A stretch of DNA of 64,000 nt from Ascochyta rabiei (lineage: Eukaryota > Ascomycota > Dothideomycetes > Pleosporales > Didymellaceae), in assembly GCF_004011695.2 (NCBI RefSeq), contig NC_082413.1:868001-932000 (forward strand). Reading direction: 5' to 3'. Positions 53,931 through 64,000 of this stretch are shown piece by piece. Made by a program: the position numbers and the translations under genes. How positions within the stretch are numbered: position 1 is the stretch's first letter; each line of letters starts with the position of its first letter. A model generated the notes under the pieces. The model did not search any database. It was given only the letters and a program-made list of their open reading frames with translations, and was not told the origin of the DNA.

Positions 53931-54446
53931 ATGCCGTCTGGCTCGCCAGGAAGACAAGTGCGCAAGACAGGGAACTCTGGCAGCCAGCAGTGCAGTGCAC
54001 TGAGTGCAGCGGGCGAGGGGGACCGCTGAGCGAGGTTGGGCGAGGTCGAATAATAGCGGCAGGCAGGGTCTCGCACGGCTGGCATGACTGGCACGCCGAA
54101 CACGACGGGCATGGGGCTACGGTGAGCCCGCGCATGCGTCGTGTGGGATTCTGCTGCACAAGCGCAAGGGTCGCTGCTCGCGCCGTCGCTGATCGAGGCC
54201 ATGCAGCTAGGTCTCGCTAATTGGACGGAGGCCAGCCGATGCAGCTCCCCACAAGCCAATTACAGGCGGCCTGGCTGCAAGCACCTGCCCTCTTCTCGAG
54301 AGGCTGCCCCGTCGCTCTTTCCCTCTCTCACTACTACAACACAGCAATCCCACAGACTGGTGTTTTGGCGGTCTCTTCAGGAACCACGCTCCACGCTTTC
54401 GGCCAGCGCCTCTTGCGCTCGGTTCCCCCTTGAACATCATCGACTC

Positions 54447-54502
54447 CCCTCTCCACTCTCCGCTCTCCGTTCTCCGCTCTCCGCTCTCCGCTCTCCGCCC
54501 TC
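54447..54502. repeat. 7-bp CT-rich repeat (CGCTCTC)n
   Basis: About seven copies of CGCTCTC and close variants, about 270 bp upstream of the copper-fist start. A pyrimidine-rich tract like this is common in fungal leaders and core promoters. Confidence 0.8.
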
Positions 54503-54774
54503 CCTCTGTCGTCCTCGGTCCTCTTCGGCGTTCACGGTCCTCGTCAACTCAGCCCAGCCCAGCCCAGCCCGGCGTGTTTCTCTACCATTGATCACGATAC
54601 CCCACTGCTATTGATTTGACTGTTTTCGATCCTCTTCTTCCACGCTGTATCTTTATCCACGACCAGCCGTGTCTCCTGTGACGCCGTTGGTCCTTGCTTT
54701 CTTCCCTTTGCTGCTCGTCGCCCTTGGACCGGCCCCAACAGCCACGACCGCATCCGGCCGTCCACCAACCCGGA

Positions 54775-56337
54775 ATGCCTGTCATCGATGGCGAAAAATG
54801 GGCTTGCTCGTCCTGCATCAAAGGCCACCGAGTGAGCGGCTGCACCCACAATGGTATACCACTCCTCGGCATCCTGCAGCGTTGAATCTTGCGTACAGAA
54901 ACACGGGCTAAAACATGTTTCACAGATCGAGAACTGCACCACATCAACCCCAAGGGTCGCCCAGTCAAGCAATGCGAGCACTGTCGCGGCGCACGCAAGT
55001 CCAAGTCGCATCACGCCAAGTGCGACTGTGGCGACAAGAAGGACAAGGACAAGCACAAAGACAAGGCCGACGCCAAGGGTGAGACTACCTTTGGCGCAAT
55101 GAGCCGTGTCAACTCTGATGATGCTCTACTGCATGCCAGCAGCTGCCAGTGCCACTCTGGCGCCAAATGCATCTGCGGCACCATCAAGGAGGAACCTCTG
55201 GACGTCAACATGGACACTGGCCGACAGACGCTACACGAGGCTCGCGCAAAGCCTAAGCTGATAACGGCCCAATCCGAAAGCCACCTGACCGTCTTCGCGA
55301 ATGGCCACCACAAGCCCTGTCACCGCAGCAACAACACAGCACACGTGTCTGGTATGCCCTACAAGATCCCACGCCCACACACTCTGCACGGTCACTCTTC
55401 CTTCGCCGCTCTGGGCCGGACCGACAACGGCTACAACAACAAGCCAGAGGCGCCGGCTCCAGCTTCACGTTCCATGGACACGCTCTCACTCTCGAACCCC
55501 GATTTCTACGCTTTCCTTGGAGACGGCCAACGCTCCACAAACAGTCTACCTATGACGACTATGGGAGGCAGTGTCGACACTTTGAATTATCAGGACTCGT
55601 TCTTCAACAACCACAACGGCGCGTTTGGTGCTCAAGACAGCAACTCTCCTGAGAGTAACACGAGTGACAGTTTCCCGACCCAGCAATGGCCATGGACCAC
55701 GACCACTGGCACGCCTGTCAACTACAACTTCGATTTCGGCAGCCTCTCGACATCTTCATCGCAGGAGTGCTTGCCCAATCTCGACAGCCAATGGCCCATT
55801 TCTTCTGCTGGCTTCGACCCAATATGGTCTGCTGGGGATCTTCCCCTAGATCCGAACAAGCTCAACGACAGCATGGCCCAACCAATTTCGCATAGCGGGG
55901 AATCGAAGCAGAGCGGCCCTGGTCTCACAGTTGCGTCTTCTGTTCACTCGGAGACTGGGGAGCCGAACCCATTCACAGATCTCGACTTCAAGGCTCCCCA
56001 ATCAGCTGCTAGCGAGTCGCTGTTCTGGGAAGATCAACCTGTCTACCGCTTCAGCACATCGATGCCAACTGAGAGCCTCGTCGCATCGATGCCCATACCC
56101 GTCACAACTATGTCTAGCAGCCAGGCTTTCGAATCTGACTTTGCCAAGAGCATGAGTGTCACCTCGGCCACTATGCCGACGACAAGTAACAACGACTTCG
56201 CAGATGCTGCTGCTATCTCCATCCCTGGTAACTTCGATGATGTCGTCCCCAACGACCCTTGGCCTTTGGAGCAAAACCTTATGGCTTTTGACAGCATGAA
56301 TGCTTTTGATTCTACCTACACGCAGACCTGGCTGTAG
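54775..56337 (+). CDS. copper-fist transcription factor
   Basis: Two exons, 54775-54853 and 54926-56337, giving 496 aa; the 72-nt intron splits an Asp codon. Residues 1-45 are a complete copper fist: MPVIDGEKWACSSCIKGHR with zinc ligands C11, C14, C23, H25, then the KGRP minor-groove motif (36-39) and the QCEHCRGAR cluster. Next are CDCG and a C-x-C-x5-C-x-C group (C100, C102, C108, C110), as in copper-sensing Ace1/Mac1/Cuf1 proteins. The rest is Ser/Thr/Pro-rich with an acidic C-terminus and probably activates transcription. Such factors turn on copper uptake or metallothionein genes in the nucleus. Whether this one responds to low or high copper cannot be read. Copper supply feeds the ferroxidase route of iron uptake. 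Confidence 0.9.
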
Positions 56338-58712
56338 TAGAGCCAGGCCTAGTCCTAGACGCCTGCGAGGGCACTGGAGCTTGTTCACGGCTCTGGGCCC
56401 TTTGATGACGCCATGATTGATGACGTTGCTGGTGCGCGATGATACCTCTCGAGCCAATCTTTCTTTCTACTTTCTTCAGCCTTTCTGGCTCCTTTCAGAC
56501 CCCCGATCGCCTGTGTATACTCTATAGACCTGGCCCGAGCCCCTTTTCCATGTTTGAATTGCTCAAACATGTTTCTTTTACGTCGCTCGTACGTTTGGAT
56601 CAAGCTCGTACATACATGAAGAGATTTGGGTGGTGTTTTAACAGTTGGTTGCGTTGGGTGCATTGATTGCGCAAAAACCATAGAACATGGTTTTAGGCGT
56701 TGTAGCTCTTGTTGAGGCTACACCATACAAAAATGATAAAAGAATCAAACCAAACCGACCAACATCACGCCTCACCTTCACACCCGGCACTATGTCACCA
56801 GCACACTGCCTGTCAGCGTGGCTAGCGTCGCAAGTGTTCTGCCGACGTCTTGCTGACGTCTTTACCACGGGGTGACCCGGTCCTCCACCAATACAAATGC
56901 AGCCCACTCCCTGCTCGCCGGCATGAAAGAGATTTCACCGATGTTGATTCGGCAGCGATATCGGCAGCACTTTACATGTACCATCCTAGGTAACCAAGGA
57001 CAACATCTCCCCACGCTTTCGTACGTATGCAACCATGCTGCAGTCCTTGTGTGCTTTTTGCGGCAGGTGTGAGGGCTGGAGGTCGAGTGACCAGCCACGT
57101 TGTGTGCAACCAGCGGAAAGCACCGCGCGATTCTCATGACTTGCACTTGTGGACGCGCTAAGCAGCGCTCGCCGCGGTTGTCGCCGTCGATCATCGATAG
57201 TGAGATTCGTGACAGTTGCTTGTTCCTGATGACCGCCGGCAGCTAGCTCGAAGAGAACAGCGACTATCGCGGTGTGTGTTGCAGCAGCAGGAGCACATCT
57301 GAACAGCGGCAGAGAGCGGGTAAAGCCAAGTAAAAACGCAAGCATCCCGCGCCCAGTGCACAGCCTCTTTCTCCTTGGCTTCCAGCGACGTTGACCTCGC
57401 GGCAGGCTGTGAGATGCAACCAACCTCCACTGGAAGCCCAGAGTGCTGGCCAATGGCGAGCAAGACCGCTGCTTTCCCTGCCTGTTTGCAAAGACTGCAA
57501 ATGCCTCACGCTTGCTCGACTTGATACAGAGCTGCGAAATCTCCACTTCACAGCCTCGCTCGATGTCCTGAACCGCAGGTTTTCTCAGACTTCCGGTGTC
57601 CTCTACAGCGGCGTTGATGTCAGCGGGCTCCAATGGCGAAAATGTCTCACCGCCCGTTTTGGAGCTTAGCAACTTCCTGTCCTGGATGCCAGAGGTACCG
57701 AGGGTGGATGTCTCGAGCTTGGTCAGAAGGTACGTCCTTCAGGACGCCTGAGAGTGTGCGTCTTTGCGGCCAGACGACGACTGTAGTTTGCACTACGCTC
57801 TTCCCCTCACGCGCACTCGGTAGCTTGCATCACGGCTAGGGACCTCTTCACTCCCGTCTCTCTGTGTCACAGACGGATCTAGCCTTGGCTTTGAGGTGCT
57901 GCGCACCGCTGAGTACACCGACGTGCATCGATAGTCGATGCACAACGAGTTGTTGAAAGTCTATCAGTGTTCGGACTGGCCAATATGCACATGCGATTCA
58001 TGCTGGGTATTCGGAGATTTACAACAATTGTCTGTCTCGATATACGCGATTGTCAAACGAGATCGTTGTGGCCACCAAGTACCTTGTCTTGACCTCTCAC
58101 TCATGGGTCCAGGTCGAAAAGGAAAGTTTGGTAGCAGCATTTCACCTTAATCCAACCCACTATCTGACCCTTAGATCACATCGTACTTATCAATCACAGC
58201 TTGTTCAGTATTGCAAGACCAAAATTCAAGGGTTGCGTTGCAGGACAACGCTGTGCGCACGTTGATTGGTGGAATCTTCCCTGTTACTCCTTTCCCGTCA
58301 GCTATGCAACAACCACACATCGTGCCCGTCGTACTCGTCTCTTTCCAGAGGTATTAGCCGTAACAGTACGAGTTATTGGATCAGTCAGCCATTTGTATTC
58401 AATACTTTTCAGCTAGCCTGGGTCGAGCAAAGTCCAATGTGATGACTACACTACGAATCAATCCGCACTACATGACCGCTTATGATCTTACATACAGATG
58501 CCAAAGACCGCAATTGCAGGCAAACTTCAGAATACTGGACCCAGCTCCATGATTACGGGTGTGATCGCTCTGGCCGTTGCGGCTAGAGCCTCACCCCGGC
58601 CGCATAGTTCGGCAAACAACCCGCACCGCGGCGTCTGCACCTTCAAAACCACGCAACGCCCCACGGGGTAAACTGAGCCAGGGCCACCCTTGACTCACAT
58701 CAGCCTCTCGAG
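56338..58712. other. 2.4-kb spacer, nothing recognised
   Basis: Between the copper-fist gene and the MFS transporter (both plus). Many overlapping 60-110 aa frames occur on both strands (for example 56986-57672 minus, Ala/Arg-rich) without domains or splice support. No long repeats seen. Confidence 0.5.
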
Positions 58713-60490
58713 ATGGACGACGGGTTCAAGCGGCCTGATGACGTTGTTGCGAAAGAGAAGGAAGTTGAAGATGTTGAGAGGGCAATAGCTGGGCAGAGTG
58801 AAAACTCTGAGAAGGATGAAGTGACAAGGGTGTCGACATCGGCTTCGGAGCCTGAGCTACCGTTTTCAAAGGCGAGGACTGTGGCTCTGGTAGCTACTGT
58901 TGCTGCTGCGCCGTTTCTCAGCGTGAGTTGTGGCATGCTTTGGCAGAAAAAGTACAGAGCTGACATGCTGAAATCAGACGATGGCTGTCCAAGCCTCCGT
59001 TATCATCTTGCCCACCATTGGTGAAGCTCTTGACATACCGACGAGCAGACAGCAGTGGATCGTTTCAGCATACAACCTCACATTTGGTTGCTTCTTGGTA
59101 CGCAAAACTTGATGTTTGTTCAGAGCAAGTAAATTGATGTTGCGAATAGTTGCTGTGGGGAAGACTGGCAGATGTGTATGGACGGCGCCTCATCTTTCTC
59201 TGGGGCTCAGTTTTCTTCACCATAACATCCATCATACCTCCCTTTATAACGAACGAAATCGGCTTCGACATTATGAGAGGCGTGCAGGGATTGGCTGCTG
59301 CTGCCATGGCTCCTACGGCCCTCGGTATTTTGGGTGTGACTTTCCCGCCAGGTCGCATGAAGGACATTGCCTTTGGTTGCTTTGGCGCCGGAGCTCCTTT
59401 AGGTGGCATCTTTGGCAATATCTTTGTATGATCAGTCCTTTCTTACTCCTCCCTATATGTGCTGACAATTGCCCAGGGAGGTGTCGTCGCTGAATACCTC
59501 AACTGGAAGTGGGTTTTCTGGATATTTGGCATGGTATCCGCCATATCCACCGTCGCAAGCTTCTTCGTCATCCCGCTGCCGCCTACCCAGCCAGAGCCGG
59601 TGATGCGCAACACTGTGGACTGGATCGGCGGTACTCTCATCACGGTCGGACTGATCATTCTCCTCTTCGCGCTCTCCGAAGGCAACGTCGTAGGCTGGAG
59701 CACGCCCTGGGTGCCTGTTCTGATCATCGTCTCCCTGCTCATTGTCATCGGCTTCGGCTTCTGGCAACACCACCTCGAGACGAAGACGCACAAACGACCG
59801 CTCATGAAAATGTCCATCTTCAAGAACCGCAAGTTCACATGGGCAAACGTGCTCATGGGCCTCTTCTTCTCCTCCTTTAACAACTACCTCATCTTCGCAA
59901 CATATTGGTTTCAGGACTTCCAGGGCCTGTCCGTTATCCAGACCACGCTGCGCTTCATCCCCAACGGGGTGACCGGTATCATAGTCGCGACAGCAACAGG
60001 CTTCATCCTATCCCACGTGCGCGGCGACTACATACTCATTTTCAGCACCTTTGCAGTCAGCATGTCGTCGCTCTTCTTCGCCATCCCCATCCCAGAGAAC
60101 ACGACCTACTGGGCCTACGGCTTCCCCGCCATGGTCTTCTGCGTGTGCGGCGCCGACACCATTTTCCCCGTCCTGACTCTCTTCGTCGCCAAGACGCTGC
60201 CGCCCGAGGATGCCAGTCTGGGCGGCGCACTCATCACCGCCGTCGGGCAGATTGGCCGCGCCATTGGACTCGCGCTCGCCACAGCGGTGCAGACGGCCAT
60301 CGTCGCCAAGGAACTGAGCGTCAGCGTTGAACAAGTCGGCGAGGAGGGCCATGGCCTCGCGCCATGGGATCCAGCGCTCAAGATGGGCATCCGAGGGACA
60401 GCGTGGTTCAATTTCGGGATGAGCATCCTCTCGCTAGTCATCGTGCTAGTATTCATCCGCGGCATTGGAATTGTGGGCGGGAAAAAGTAA
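58713..60490 (+). CDS. MFS transporter, drug-type
   Basis: Four exons, 58713-58922, 58978-59097, 59150-59425 and 59477-60490, giving 539 aa; introns of 55, 52 and 51 nt are all phase 0. An acidic cytosolic N-terminus of about 50 residues precedes the first helix (TVALVATVAAAPFLS). Motif A sits in the loop between helices 2 and 3 (GRLADVYGRR). Further helices include FLWGSVFFTITSIIPPFI, FWIFGMVSAISTVASFFVI and GGTLITVGLIILLFALSE, and the total count (about 14) fits the DHA2 drug:proton antiporter class, close to fungal aminotriazole-resistance-type carriers. Substrate unknown. It is 21 kb from the siderophore genes and has no iron-GATA site, so it is not assigned to siderophore uptake. Confidence 0.85.
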
Positions 60491-60586
60491 AATACTGGAA
60501 ACCACACATGGTGCCATGCAACAATCGAGTTTGTGTAAACTGTAAAGACCTTCTCTTCCCTTTCCATCCACATACCACACCGTCAA

Positions 60587-60605
60587 CCCCCCCCCCCCCC
60601 CCCCC
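60587..60605. repeat. poly(C), 19 bases
   Basis: Uninterrupted run of 19 C on the plus strand, about 95 bp past the MFS stop codon. Exact length may be unreliable in sequencing. Confidence 0.9.
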
Positions 60606-60971
60606 AAAGACTATCTCGATCCGGCCCCTCTCCTTCAAATTCGAGCTCAGGCCCTAAATCACCAATCCCATTCGATGCCAAAACAAGTCCTACTCAGACA
60701 GACGAATGAGTACAATCCAGAGCTCGTCGGCTCAGTGCATGTGCATTGTACACGTGTATTGGCTTTTCGATGTAGATGCCATCCATCCCCAGCCGTAGCG
60801 TGATTCCATGGACAATCTGTTTACAGCAGTCGTAGATTCTCGCGGGAGGTAATAAGCGTGGTTGTAACCTGGTCTGCTTGGCGATGGAGGATGCAGCCGA
60901 GCCATACAATGGACGAAATTAATTTTCTTTCGTCTGTCTCGTTTTCCACGTCTACAAGGCGGGTTGGGTTT

Positions 60972-60987
60972 GGGGGGGGGGGGGGGG
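60972..60987. repeat. poly(G), 16 bases
   Basis: Uninterrupted run of 16 G on the plus strand. It is complementary to the poly(C) tract 366 bases to the left. Confidence 0.9.
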
Positions 60988-61452
60988 TTCGATGCTGCTG
61001 CCTCCTGCGTGCTTTGCCTGCTTGGTTTCTTGCCAAGTGCGTAGATCCAGCCTGGAAGTCACGGCAGATTTCAGCTCGCTAATGCTGAGATAACATGCGG
61101 CTGTCGTTACCTGACGAGTGGCGTCGGGAAAAAGAAGGGCCGGTACATCAGAGGGATGAACAGGGGGAATGTAGAAGGATGGATGGACAGCTAAACAGAG
61201 GAACGAAGAGATGAAAAGGAGAATATCGTGATTTACATGAATGGACGTATGCTGCGGGTGCAACAAGGGAGCGTGTGGGCAGTTGCTCGAGACTGGCGTT
61301 TACATTGAATGGAATGTGCGTTTCACGGCCCTATGACGAGAAAGAGGGAAGCGGAGAAGTAATAATGTCGACATCAGCATCTACATCGACGTCAACGTCA
61401 ACGGCAGAGTAGGAATCTGGTATTCTCGAGCATTTCGATATTACACTGCTAC

Positions 61453-63255
61453 TCAGTGTTTCTCTGCGTCTTCACCGACATGATAACCCCTCGCTATCCC
61501 ACTGCGCCCCTCTTCCATCTTAGCTGCATGTCCACTCCCACTTGCACTCCCATCTTCCTCGCCATCAGTGTTGTTGTAGTCGCTGCCCAACCCGACCCAG
61601 GTGCGCTTGCTGCGAAGGAACTCTGCGCCGGGCGAGACGACGCCGTTGACGGAGGCGAGGGCGCCGGATGTGCGTTTTGTCAGCGCGGTGGAAGAGGCTG
61701 ATGTGCTGCTGAGAGAGGGGTTCTGGATCGACTTCGGATTGGAGGGCGTGGATTGTTGCATGGGGCGCGAGTGCGAGACGTAGCGGCCGGTGCGGAGGTC
61801 GAATTCGGGGGGTGCGGATTCTTCCTCCGAGTCGTAGTCGCCGTCGGCATTACCGTTTGTTTCTCCTCTCTCCTGCTTGCTGCTGGTTCCATTGGTCTTT
61901 TCTTCTGCGGCCTTGGCCTCGTTCGCCTGGGCATCGTCCAGAATCGCAGTGAAATCGCCGCTCCACTCGCCCGTCCAGACGCGATTCGTGTCGTCCTGCA
62001 GCGCTATCTCCAGCTCAAACGGCGTGATGAGCGGCCGCCAAAAATCCTTGCTCTCGATCAGACTGCTCTCCCAACACCCAATCACAACCCACCCGCCCAC
62101 TTCGCTGAAGTTTGCGACCTTGGCGGCGTTCACCTTTCCGACGACAAACGTGTAGCTCTTCTTACCCACTGCGGCAATTGTTTTCTGCACGTGTGCCAGA
62201 ATGGTCATGTAGTTTTTGACGGATAGAGTGTTGATGAGGATGCCAAACACAGGTGTTGTGGAGAGCGAGGTGCAGAGTGCGTAGCGGCGACGGAGGTTCA
62301 TGCGTGTGTTTGCGACTTCGGCGGCGGGCAGCGTGGACGAGGGGATCGTAGGGTAGATGTGTGTGGAAGCTACGCGGGAGGAGAGGGTGAGGAGGAGGGA
62401 GGTGGGTGGCTCGGAGATGTGGAAGAGAGCCCAGTCGAGCAGGGCATCTGACGTGCCGGGCGGCGTTGTGCGATTCGGGAGGGGCGAGGATGGGTTGTGA
62501 AGGATTTGGGTGGAGAAGAGCGAGGTGTAGCCTGCTTGTTCGAGACGTGTGTGGAGGGCGGGGATGTGGTGCGAGTAGGGTATGTCGGCCATGAGGATGA
62601 CTTGTTGTGCTTTGTCCGGATACGTGGACTGGAAGGTGGCTATGGTCTGGTCGAGATCGAGAGGGCGCTCGGTGAAGACGTATATGACGGGCAGCCGTGA
62701 AGGGGGCGAGAGGCAGGAGCGTCCGTAGTGCACCACGCAGTCTGCATCGACATGCTCGGCTGCCACCTCGTCGACACAACACGCGCCGTAGGAGGTGTCG
62801 CCGAGGATGAACAGCCTCTCCTCGCCGTCCGGCTTCTCCTCCAGGCCCATTTTCGTTTCCAGCTTCGCGCTCAGCTCCTCGACCGCTGTGCCATTCCGTC
62901 GACTCTCGGTCGCATTCGCATTCGCACTCGCACTCGCACTCGCACTTGCGCCCGCGCCCGCACTCGCACCCTGTGCCTGTTTCGCCTTGGCCAGCCCTCG
63001 ACCCAGCTGCTCATACACGCGCGGCGCATCGACGAGCATGTGATCGGGGAACTGCAGCGCAATCCTGTTCCATCTCCCCTCGCGGATCTCCTTCACCGTG
63101 CGCTCGATCTCGTAGGTGAGGGCGACCTGCTCGTCCGAGAGGCGTTGCAACTTCGACGTGTCTACAGCAGGCGTGGGGTCTTCGAAGATGTGGGTGTCGG
63201 GCGTCGACAGCACAGGTGCTCCTGCAAGCGCGGGCACTGCCATATTGGCTGTCAT
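61453..63255 (-). CDS. DPH2: diphthamide biosynthesis protein 2
   Basis: Single exon, 600 aa. It opens with a variable leader, then IREGRWNRIALQFPDHML, the start of the DPH1/DPH2 fold. A Ser/Ala/Asn low-complexity insert at about 96-117 is followed by FILGDTSYGACCVDEVAAEH (the first conserved Cys), VVHYGRSCLSP and QVILMADIPYSHHIPAL. The third domain has the Cys of VVIGCWESSLI and FWRPLITPFELEIAL. Dph2 pairs with Dph1, and this radical-SAM [4Fe-4S] dimer transfers the 3-amino-3-carboxypropyl group to a His of elongation factor 2 in the cytosol. The C-terminal 130 residues are disordered and rich in Ser, Gly and acids. Length is in the fungal range. The insert is encoded by a short GCACTC-type repeat. 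Confidence 0.92.
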   Translation of the reverse strand: MTANMAVPALAGAPVLSTPDTHIFEDPTPAVDTSKLQRLSDEQVALTYEIERTVKEIREGRWNRIALQFPDHMLVDAPRVYEQLGRGLAKAKQAQGASAGAGASASASASANANATESRRNGTAVEELSAKLETKMGLEEKPDGEERLFILGDTSYGACCVDEVAAEHVDADCVVHYGRSCLSPPSRLPVIYVFTERPLDLDQTIATFQSTYPDKAQQVILMADIPYSHHIPALHTRLEQAGYTSLFSTQILHNPSSPLPNRTTPPGTSDALLDWALFHISEPPTSLLLTLSSRVASTHIYPTIPSSTLPAAEVANTRMNLRRRYALCTSLSTTPVFGILINTLSVKNYMTILAHVQKTIAAVGKKSYTFVVGKVNAAKVANFSEVGGWVVIGCWESSLIESKDFWRPLITPFELEIALQDDTNRVWTGEWSGDFTAILDDAQANEAKAAEEKTNGTSSKQERGETNGNADGDYDSEEESAPPEFDLRTGRYVSHSRPMQQSTPSNPKSIQNPSLSSTSASSTALTKRTSGALASVNGVVSPGAEFLRSKRTWVGLGSDYNNTDGEEDGSASGSGHAAKMEEGRSGIARGYHVGEDAEKH

Positions 63256-63420
63256 GTTTGTTTGGAGCAGTGCATGGACGTGGCGGGGCTGGAGACTTTT
63301 TGTTTGGCGCGGGGCTCGGCCATGGCGTGGTCATTGGCCGAGCACCTCTGTGCAGCATGCAGGGACCAGAGTAAGCCATCTTCTTCACCAACTTTTTCAA
63401 TTATACCATCGTGGATGATA
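63256..63420. other. DPH2 promoter, nothing specific recognised
   Basis: Short region between the DPH2 start and the repeat array. Probably the DPH2 promoter. Confidence 0.5.
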
Positions 63421-63688
63421 CATGATGGATACATGGAATGCATGAAGAATACATGGTAAATAAATACATGATAGATACATGGAATGCATGAAGAATGCAT
63501 GGTAGATAAATACATGAGAGATACATGGAACGCATGAAAGATGCATGGAATACATGGAATACATGGAATACATGGAATACTGGAATACATGAAAGATACA
63601 TGAAAGATACATGAAAGATACATGAAAGATACATGAAAGATACATGAAAGATACATGAAAGATACATGAAAGATACATGAAAGATGGT
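63421..63688. repeat. ATACATG-based tandem array
   Basis: About 270 bp built from ATACATG-containing units. The left part has irregular units (GGAATGCATGAAGAATACATG and relatives), the middle has TGGAATACA repeats near 63545-63590, and the right part (63590-63685) has about eight near-perfect copies of the 11-bp GATACATGAAA. The array separates DPH2 from the GPI-type gene. Minus-strand frames across it (many Met-Tyr-Leu-Ser-Cys) are artefacts. Confidence 0.92.
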
Positions 63689-63756
63689 ATCACTCTGTCA
63701 AAACGCCAACCCTCGAGGAAGCAAAATGCAAGAAGCCGTCTCAGCCACAAGGCCGT

Positions 63757-64000
63757 TTACATCACAAGGTATCCGGCAACGGCTGCCACCAGAGCCAGCC
63801 CGACAGCGTTGGGTGAGAACTTGCCAACACCGCTGTCCTTGGTCGACGCCTCAGCGTCAAGCTTCCGAGGAAAGTATGGCTGCGACGTAGTGGCCAGCGT
63901 GCCGTTCCAGCAGTACGAAGTGAGACACTGCTGGCAAGCCTCAGGAACAGTCTCGCCGTTGCGCTCCATCGACCGCGAAAGAATGGCACAAGCAACGCAC
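63757..64000 (-). CDS. 3' end of a probable GPI-anchored Cys-rich protein (partial)
   Basis: Only the C-terminal 80 residues are inside the window; the frame continues beyond base 64000 without a start. It has regular cysteines (C-V-A-C near the edge, then [16 protein letters not shown]) and an N-glycosylation-type NGT. A Ser/Lys spacer follows ([10 protein letters not shown]), then a hydrophobic end, [19 protein letters not shown], that stops directly at the stop codon. Small residues before a terminal hydrophobic tail are what a GPI transamidase recognises. The protein is therefore probably secreted and attached to the plasma membrane or wall. Family and function cannot be told from this fragment. 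Confidence 0.62.
   Translation of the reverse strand, partial: CVACAILSRSMERNGETVPEACQQCLTSYCWNGTLATTSQPYFPRKLDAEASTKDSGVGKFSPNAVGLALVAAVAGYLVM

Larger units (their letters stand above)
52240..54774. other. 2.5-kb divergent spacer with simple repeats
   Basis: Between the RGT1-like gene and the copper-fist gene, divergent. It holds the two promoters and probably a long leader. Repeats seen: a 34-bp direct duplication at 53751-53784 and 53786-53819, a 16-bp repeat at 53887-53930, and CT-rich repeats at 54447-54502. Frames such as 53612-54259 (minus) cross these repeats and look spurious. Confidence 0.55.
60491..61452. other. intergenic region with homopolymer runs
   Basis: Convergent 3' ends of the MFS gene and DPH2. 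Holds a C19 run and a G16 run, annotated separately. No gene seen. Confidence 0.6.

Noticed and set aside
53612..54259. Minus-strand frame of 215 aa in the RGT1/copper-fist spacer
   Set aside because: It crosses two tandem repeats and has repeat-driven composition (SATLQLCDSATLR-like). No domain.
56986..57672. Minus-strand frame of 228 aa in the 56.3-58.7 kb spacer
   Set aside because: Arg/Ala/Ser-rich, overlapping frames on both strands, no splice or domain support.
63252..63750. Minus-strand frames rich in Met-Tyr-Leu-Ser-Cys
   Set aside because: Produced by the ATACATG tandem array in all three frames.

Overview
This window is nuclear DNA from a filamentous ascomycete (Pezizomycotina, most likely Dothideomycetes). 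The genes are intron-poor. Introns are about 46-113 nt with GT..AG ends and RCTRAY-like branch sites. Gene content is typically fungal: a Zn2Cys6 regulator, a copper-fist regulator, RSC9, VPH1, an ABC-B transporter, an MFS transporter and an NRPS. Species cannot be fixed by reading alone. Every exon join given here is my own inference from splice signals and frame continuity.

Left flank (1-19.4 kb), mostly housekeeping: an NTF2/SnoaL-like protein, a basic unknown protein, a riboflavin-type pyrimidine deaminase, a DNAJC9-type J-protein, an unknown four-exon gene, an interrupted small gene, an unknown 421-aa protein, the arginine methyltransferase PRMT3, a mitochondrial EngB-type GTPase divergent from the LYR assembly factor FMC1, a class-I aminotransferase, V-ATPase subunit a (VPH1) and a small secreted cysteine-rich protein.

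Centre (19.9-39.2 kb), a hydroxamate siderophore locus: a 1952-aa SidD/NPS6-like NRPS, a divergently transcribed GNAT acetyltransferase, a full-size ABC-B transporter, a strongly diverged ornithine N5-monooxygenase (SidA family), a SidF-type hydroxyornithine acyltransferase and a SidI-type acyl-CoA ligase. Together these would N-hydroxylate ornithine (if the SidA-like protein is active), activate and transfer a mevalonate-derived acyl group, condense the hydroxamates, and export or import the product. Three intergenic regions of the locus carry 12 exact copies of ATCWGATAA, the site of the iron-responsive GATA repressor (SreA/Sre1 type). About one copy per 65 kb is expected by chance. This is the strongest non-coding signal in the window.

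Right flank (41.4-64 kb): an FAD oxidoreductase with a C-terminal Rieske domain, RSC9 (ARID plus RFX), a REC114-like meiotic protein, an RGT1-like Zn2Cys6 regulator, a copper-fist regulator, an MFS drug-type transporter, DPH2, and the 3' end of a probable GPI-anchored protein cut by the window edge. Several 2-2.5 kb spacers hold only simple repeats. No rRNA, tRNA, transposon or CRISPR array was recognised by eye.
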